DNA of 64,000 nt from the NCBI RefSeq assembly GCF_030848475.1, contig NZ_JAVDDS010000020.1, positions 1-64,000 of the forward strand, in the 5' to 3' direction. The notes below the pieces were generated by a model. It did no database searches. It saw only the letters and a list, made by a program, of their open reading frames with translations, and was not told the origin of the DNA. Positions 60,976-64,000 of the stretch are shown here, one piece after another. Both the position numbers and the translations under genes were made by a program. This DNA is from Herbivorax alkaliphila (GTDB lineage: Bacteria > Bacillota > Clostridia > Acetivibrionales > Acetivibrionaceae). Numbering within the stretch: position 1 is the stretch's first letter; each line of letters begins with the position of its first letter.

Positions 60976-61003
60976 TAAATTTTTTTTATGAATATACCGA
61001 TTA
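60976..61003 (+). promoter_or_regulatory. Sigma-D (FliA-type) promoter of the chemoreceptor gene
   Basis: TAAA (60976-60979), a 16-nt spacer and aCCGATTA (60996-61003) match the flagellar sigma consensus except for one base. The spacing equals that at motAB and the sensor kinase. The start codon is 84 nt downstream. Confidence 0.65.
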
Positions 61004-61086
61004 TAGTTATGAGGTAAAGAAAGTTATGTATTTATTATTAAACTTAAGTAATATCTATAAAAAAGTACTGGTGGGTGATTAATTTT

Positions 61087-63252
61087 ATGAGTCTAAAAGC
61101 AAAAAGTGATAAATCTAAAATTATTAGCAGAACGAGAACGATAATTAATTTGCTTACGGGTTGTATTATTGTTATTTTGTTAATGGTATTATCAATTAAT
61201 TATTTTACAGAGAGTTTGGAAAAATATGCAACTGTTCAAACGGTTTTATATGTGCTTGCGTTGTTTATATCAGGTTTTCTTTTATTTTTTATCAAAAGGT
61301 TTTTTAAAGGAATTGATTTAATAAACTATAATGCCTATTTACTGTCAAAGGGAAAGCTGAACATTAGTGATATATTGTTGAGTAAGGTAAAAGGTCTTGA
61401 AACATTATGTATAGCATTTAATGATATGAAAACTAATTTATTAACTTTTACAGAATTAACTAAAACCAATATTGTAGTAATTTCTGACGCAATAGACGAG
61501 GTAACAGAAAATATTGATAAGAGTCTAAAAGGTAATGAGCAAATTGCTGCCAATATGGGCGATTTAACAGAAAAGTCACAGGAACAATTAAAAAATGCAA
61601 AAGATACGTTAGATAGCATATATAATGTTGACGAGAGAGTTAGCTCAATTGAAAATAGCTTGTCTAATGTAGAAAAAATTGTAAAGTCCGTAGTAGGTTC
61701 CACAACTGAGGGTAATGAAAATTTAGATGAATATTATAATCAGATGGATGTTATTACAAACAATCTTAGTAGTACTTCAGAATTTGTTGAACGCTTAAAC
61801 AATGAGTTAGAAGAAATTAATAATTTAGGTGAGTTAATAACTGAAATAGCAGAGCAGTTAAAAATGCTTGCATTAAATGCATCAATTGAATCTGCAAGAG
61901 CAGGAGAAAGTGGAGTTGGGTTTTCAGTTGTAGCTTCTGAAATGAATAAGCTTTCAGATGAAACAAGTAAAAGTATTAAAAAAATCAATATGCTTTTAAA
62001 AAATGTTTCAGATAGTAGTTTAGATGTCAAGGGTAGTATTGCAAATTGTATTGAAAATTATAACATGAGTAAAGATATATTTTCTCAAATAAAGGAATCG
62101 TTTCATACAATTAAAAGTAGTACAGATATATTAAGTGAAGATATAAATAAAGTATATTCTGAAGCAGGTGTCATATCAAACAGTACTCACGAAGTAAAAG
62201 AGAAGGGGCAGTATTTTTTAAATGCATCTGATAAAATTTCTTCAGCAAGTGAAGAAGTTGCAGCAGTAACACAGGAAGAAGTTGCAGGTTCAGAAACAGT
62301 TAACAACAACATTTTGTCACTAAAAGACATGCTTTATGAAATTGAAAAGTTGGTTAGAAGGTTTAAAACTTCTGTAACTCCAGTAGAAAAAGCAAGTACA
62401 AAAAAGCTTAAGATTGCTTTTTTAAGCCCACTAGATCATGAATTTTGGTTTGGGGTAAGGCAGGGGGCAATGTATGCTAAAAAGGAATTAAGCACAAAAA
62501 ATGCAGATATTGAATATTTTGGATTTAGTGAAAACACGTGGGAAAACATTGTTGATGTTTTTAAAGAGTCTTTGGAAAAAGGAGTAGACGGAGTTGTAGT
62601 TCCTGGTTTAGGTGAAGAGATTGTGCCTTTAATAGAGGAGGCATCACAAAAAAATATACCTGTGATGACTTATAACTGTGATTTAGCTGTACATTCAAAG
62701 AGGACGGCATACTTTGGACCTGATATAGGTGAAGCAGGAACTTTGGCTGCTGATTTTATGTTAAAAGCCTTAAATGGAAGAGGGAATGTAGCAATTTTAA
62801 GAGGAGCTGATATATTTGTTTACAGTACAAGGAGACAAAAAATAAAAGAACGTTTAAAAAGCAAAAGAAGAATAAAAATAGTTGCAGATATTGAAGGCGG
62901 TCATGATGACGTTAAGGTATGCAATTTAGTTAAAGATTTATTAAGCCAAAATTCAAATATTCATGGTATATTTGTTGCTGGACTCGGAGTAAAAGGAGCA
63001 GCAAAAGCTATAAAAGAGTTAAACATGGTTGGAAAAGTAAAAATTGTATGCTTTGATTTTGACAAAGAAATTTTTGAGTTAATAAAAGAGGGAATAATAT
63101 ATGCGGCTATTGGTCAGGATCCTTTCGGGCAGGGACATGATCCTATTGTATATCTTTATAATTATTTAGTAACAAATGAAAAACCTGAAAGTGAAGTGAT
63201 TTGGACAAGAACAGATGTAGTAGATAAAAACAATGTTGACGATTTGATATAA
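61087..63252 (+). CDS. Methyl-accepting chemotaxis-type protein with C-terminal sugar-binding-protein domain
   Basis: The 721-residue product has two N-terminal membrane helices with a very short outer loop (about 17-40 and 53-75) and a HAMP-like segment. A methyl-accepting signalling domain follows (about 130-420), with hairpin tip region [31 protein letters not shown] complete type I periplasmic-binding fold of the ribose/galactose-binding kind ends the protein (about 445-715: [29 protein letters not shown], GDxGEAG-like [27 protein letters not shown]). With this topology the binding domain is in the cytoplasm. I chose the ATG at 61087 with GGTGGGTGAT upstream. A sigma-D-type promoter precedes it. 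Confidence 0.88.
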   Translation: MSLKAKSDKSKIISRTRTIINLLTGCIIVILLMVLSINYFTESLEKYATVQTVLYVLALFISGFLLFFIKRFFKGIDLINYNAYLLSKGKLNISDILLSKVKGLETLCIAFNDMKTNLLTFTELTKTNIVVISDAIDEVTENIDKSLKGNEQIAANMGDLTEKSQEQLKNAKDTLDSIYNVDERVSSIENSLSNVEKIVKSVVGSTTEGNENLDEYYNQMDVITNNLSSTSEFVERLNNELEEINNLGELITEIAEQLKMLALNASIESARAGESGVGFSVVASEMNKLSDETSKSIKKINMLLKNVSDSSLDVKGSIANCIENYNMSKDIFSQIKESFHTIKSSTDILSEDINKVYSEAGVISNSTHEVKEKGQYFLNASDKISSASEEVAAVTQEEVAGSETVNNNILSLKDMLYEIEKLVRRFKTSVTPVEKASTKKLKIAFLSPLDHEFWFGVRQGAMYAKKELSTKNADIEYFGFSENTWENIVDVFKESLEKGVDGVVVPGLGEEIVPLIEEASQKNIPVMTYNCDLAVHSKRTAYFGPDIGEAGTLAADFMLKALNGRGNVAILRGADIFVYSTRRQKIKERLKSKRRIKIVADIEGGHDDVKVCNLVKDLLSQNSNIHGIFVAGLGVKGAAKAIKELNMVGKVKIVCFDFDKEIFELIKEGIIYAAIGQDPFGQGHDPIVYLYNYLVTNEKPESEVIWTRTDVVDKNNVDDLI

Positions 63253-63277
63253 AATTTAATTGAAGTTTTAGATTGTC

Positions 63278-63311
63278 AAAAGATTCCATCTTATATAAGG
63301 TGGAGTCTTTT
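63278..63311 (+). terminator. Terminator after the chemoreceptor gene
   Basis: AAAAGATTCCATCTTA pairs with TAAGGTGGAGTCTTTT using two G-U pairs. It lies between the chemoreceptor gene and the convergent recQ gene and can work in both directions. Confidence 0.75.
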
Positions 63312-63400
63312 AATGTTCCTTATATATTTTCATTCACTTAAATAATATTCACCCGCATAATTAGAAGTTGTAGCTGGTGTGTAGATTTAGATAAATGAGT

Positions 63401-64000
63401 TTAGTAATTGCCATATTTAATAACTGCATATTTAATTGTTGAGTAGCTTACCTCATCAGGAAGTGCTTCTTTTAGTGGCTTTAATTTTTGGATTCCATAA
63501 TTTTTTATAGCTTCTATCACCTCGGGTATAAATTTAAGTTGTACAAAGTTTTGAGAATCAACATCAAAGCCCATTTTTACACAGTCGAGCAAATGATTTT
63601 CTATAGTTCGTGGGGTTAAGTTTCTAATTTGAGATATTTCATCTATAGAATGTCCCTTTTTGTGCAATTCATAAGTAACCTTGCGGGTATCTTTGGTTAT
63701 AGAAATTGGCTTTGAAGGAGAAGTTGAGATAGTGGATTTGTGAATATTGTTTTCACTAACATAAGATTTTATAACAGGTAAAAAGTCATCTGCATATTTT
63801 TCTAACTTGATTTCTCCAACACCAGAAATTTCTAAAAAATCCTTCCGAGTTATTGGATATTTTCTGCACATATCAGTAAGTGTGGCATCAGAGAATACCA
63901 TGTATGGAGGAATATTTTGCTTTTGTGATATAGTTCGTCTTATAGAGTGCAATACTTCAAAAAGCTTTAAATCTGTTTTAGAATTTTGTGCAGTGGCTTT
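63401..64000 (-). CDS. recQ: RecQ family DNA helicase, C-terminal part (cut by window edge)
   Basis: The open frame runs off the right edge, so the 200 or so residues seen are the C-terminus of a longer protein. The HRDC domain is clear (LFEVLHSIRRTISQKQNIPPYMVFSDATL, ISGVGEIKLEKYADDFLPVI). A linker and a helix-turn-helix-like C-terminal domain of RecQ helicases follow (VTYELHKKGHSIDEISQIRNLTPRTIENHL). The helicase core lies outside the window. An internal TTG at 63952 is not a plausible start because the HRDC domain extends upstream of it. Confidence 0.88.
   Translation of the reverse strand, partial: KATAQNSKTDLKLFEVLHSIRRTISQKQNIPPYMVFSDATLTDMCRKYPITRKDFLEISGVGEIKLEKYADDFLPVIKSYVSENNIHKSTISTSPSKPISITKDTRKVTYELHKKGHSIDEISQIRNLTPRTIENHLLDCVKMGFDVDSQNFVQLKFIPEVIEAIKNYGIQKLKPLKEALPDEVSYSTIKYAVIKYGNY

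Overview
The window is AT-rich, tightly packed low-GC Gram-positive DNA, and everything in it points to an anaerobic member of the Clostridia. The evidence is type I dockerin proteins, SLH and copper-amine-oxidase-type stalk domains, a complete Rnf complex in the clostridial order C-D-G-E-A-B, motAB, strong GGAGG ribosome sites and U-tailed terminators. I cannot name the species. No insertion sequence, prophage, CRISPR array or rRNA gene is visible. Two tRNA genes (Arg-CCT, Ser-CGA) are present.

Layout. 0-8.5 kb: surface and secreted proteins, comprising three N-terminal dockerin proteins (RCC1 repeats, then two CAP-like), a VWA-like secreted protein and a stalk-domain protein. 8.9-12.5 kb: motAB behind a sigma-D-type promoter, a DUF1385 protein and prmC. 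12.5-17.8 kb: the rnf operon behind a good sigma-A promoter and a leader of about 245 nt. 17.9-25.6 kb: a shikimate-kinase-like protein, an ECF sigma factor with a propeller-type anti-sigma candidate, pepF and a large FN3/SLH protein. 25.7-27.8 kb: a four-gene operon of two PII-like proteins and two DUF1538 membrane proteins. 28-32 kb: tRNA-Arg and a Mn/Zn-type ABC importer, one permease of which carries a winged-helix tail. 32-38 kb: mgtE with a leader and a possible small ORF, tadA, tRNA-Ser, an AAA-ATPase/PD-(D/E)XK protein and a PHP-dockerin protein. 38-44.8 kb: a soluble LacI-like sensor kinase, an OFA-type MFS transporter, a parvulin, a YdjM-like protein and a phospholipase D family protein. 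44.9-49.1 kb: the most unusual locus, described below. 49.1-57.3 kb: flavodoxin, a stalk/serine-hydrolase-like protein lacking its serine, a serpin lipoprotein, sppA, an RDD protein, an unknown membrane protein and a peroxiredoxin. 57.3-64 kb: a DnaA-box cluster, hpf, pcrA, a chemoreceptor with a C-terminal sugar-binding-protein domain, and the 3' part of recQ.

The best candidate for an undescribed system is a three-gene, translationally coupled operon at 44995-49012. The first gene encodes a DUF2207-like membrane protein whose cytoplasmic C-terminus carries nine Cys-His-x-Ala units and a tenth Cys. The second encodes a radical SAM/SPASM enzyme with an N-terminal PqqD-like recognition domain. 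The third encodes an unknown membrane protein. This looks like a RiPP-type modification system acting on the tail of a membrane protein. REP-like palindromes lie on both sides of it.

A second theme is motility. Three sigma-D-type promoters with identical geometry (TAAA, 16 nt, nCCGATWW) precede motAB, the LacI-like sensor kinase and the chemoreceptor. Both latter proteins carry a periplasmic-binding-protein fold that is predicted to sit inside the cell, so they may form an intracellular ligand-sensing branch of the motility regulon. A third theme is regulation of ion transport: PII-like/DUF1538 genes, a metal importer with operator-like palindromes at its promoter, and mgtE behind a long leader.
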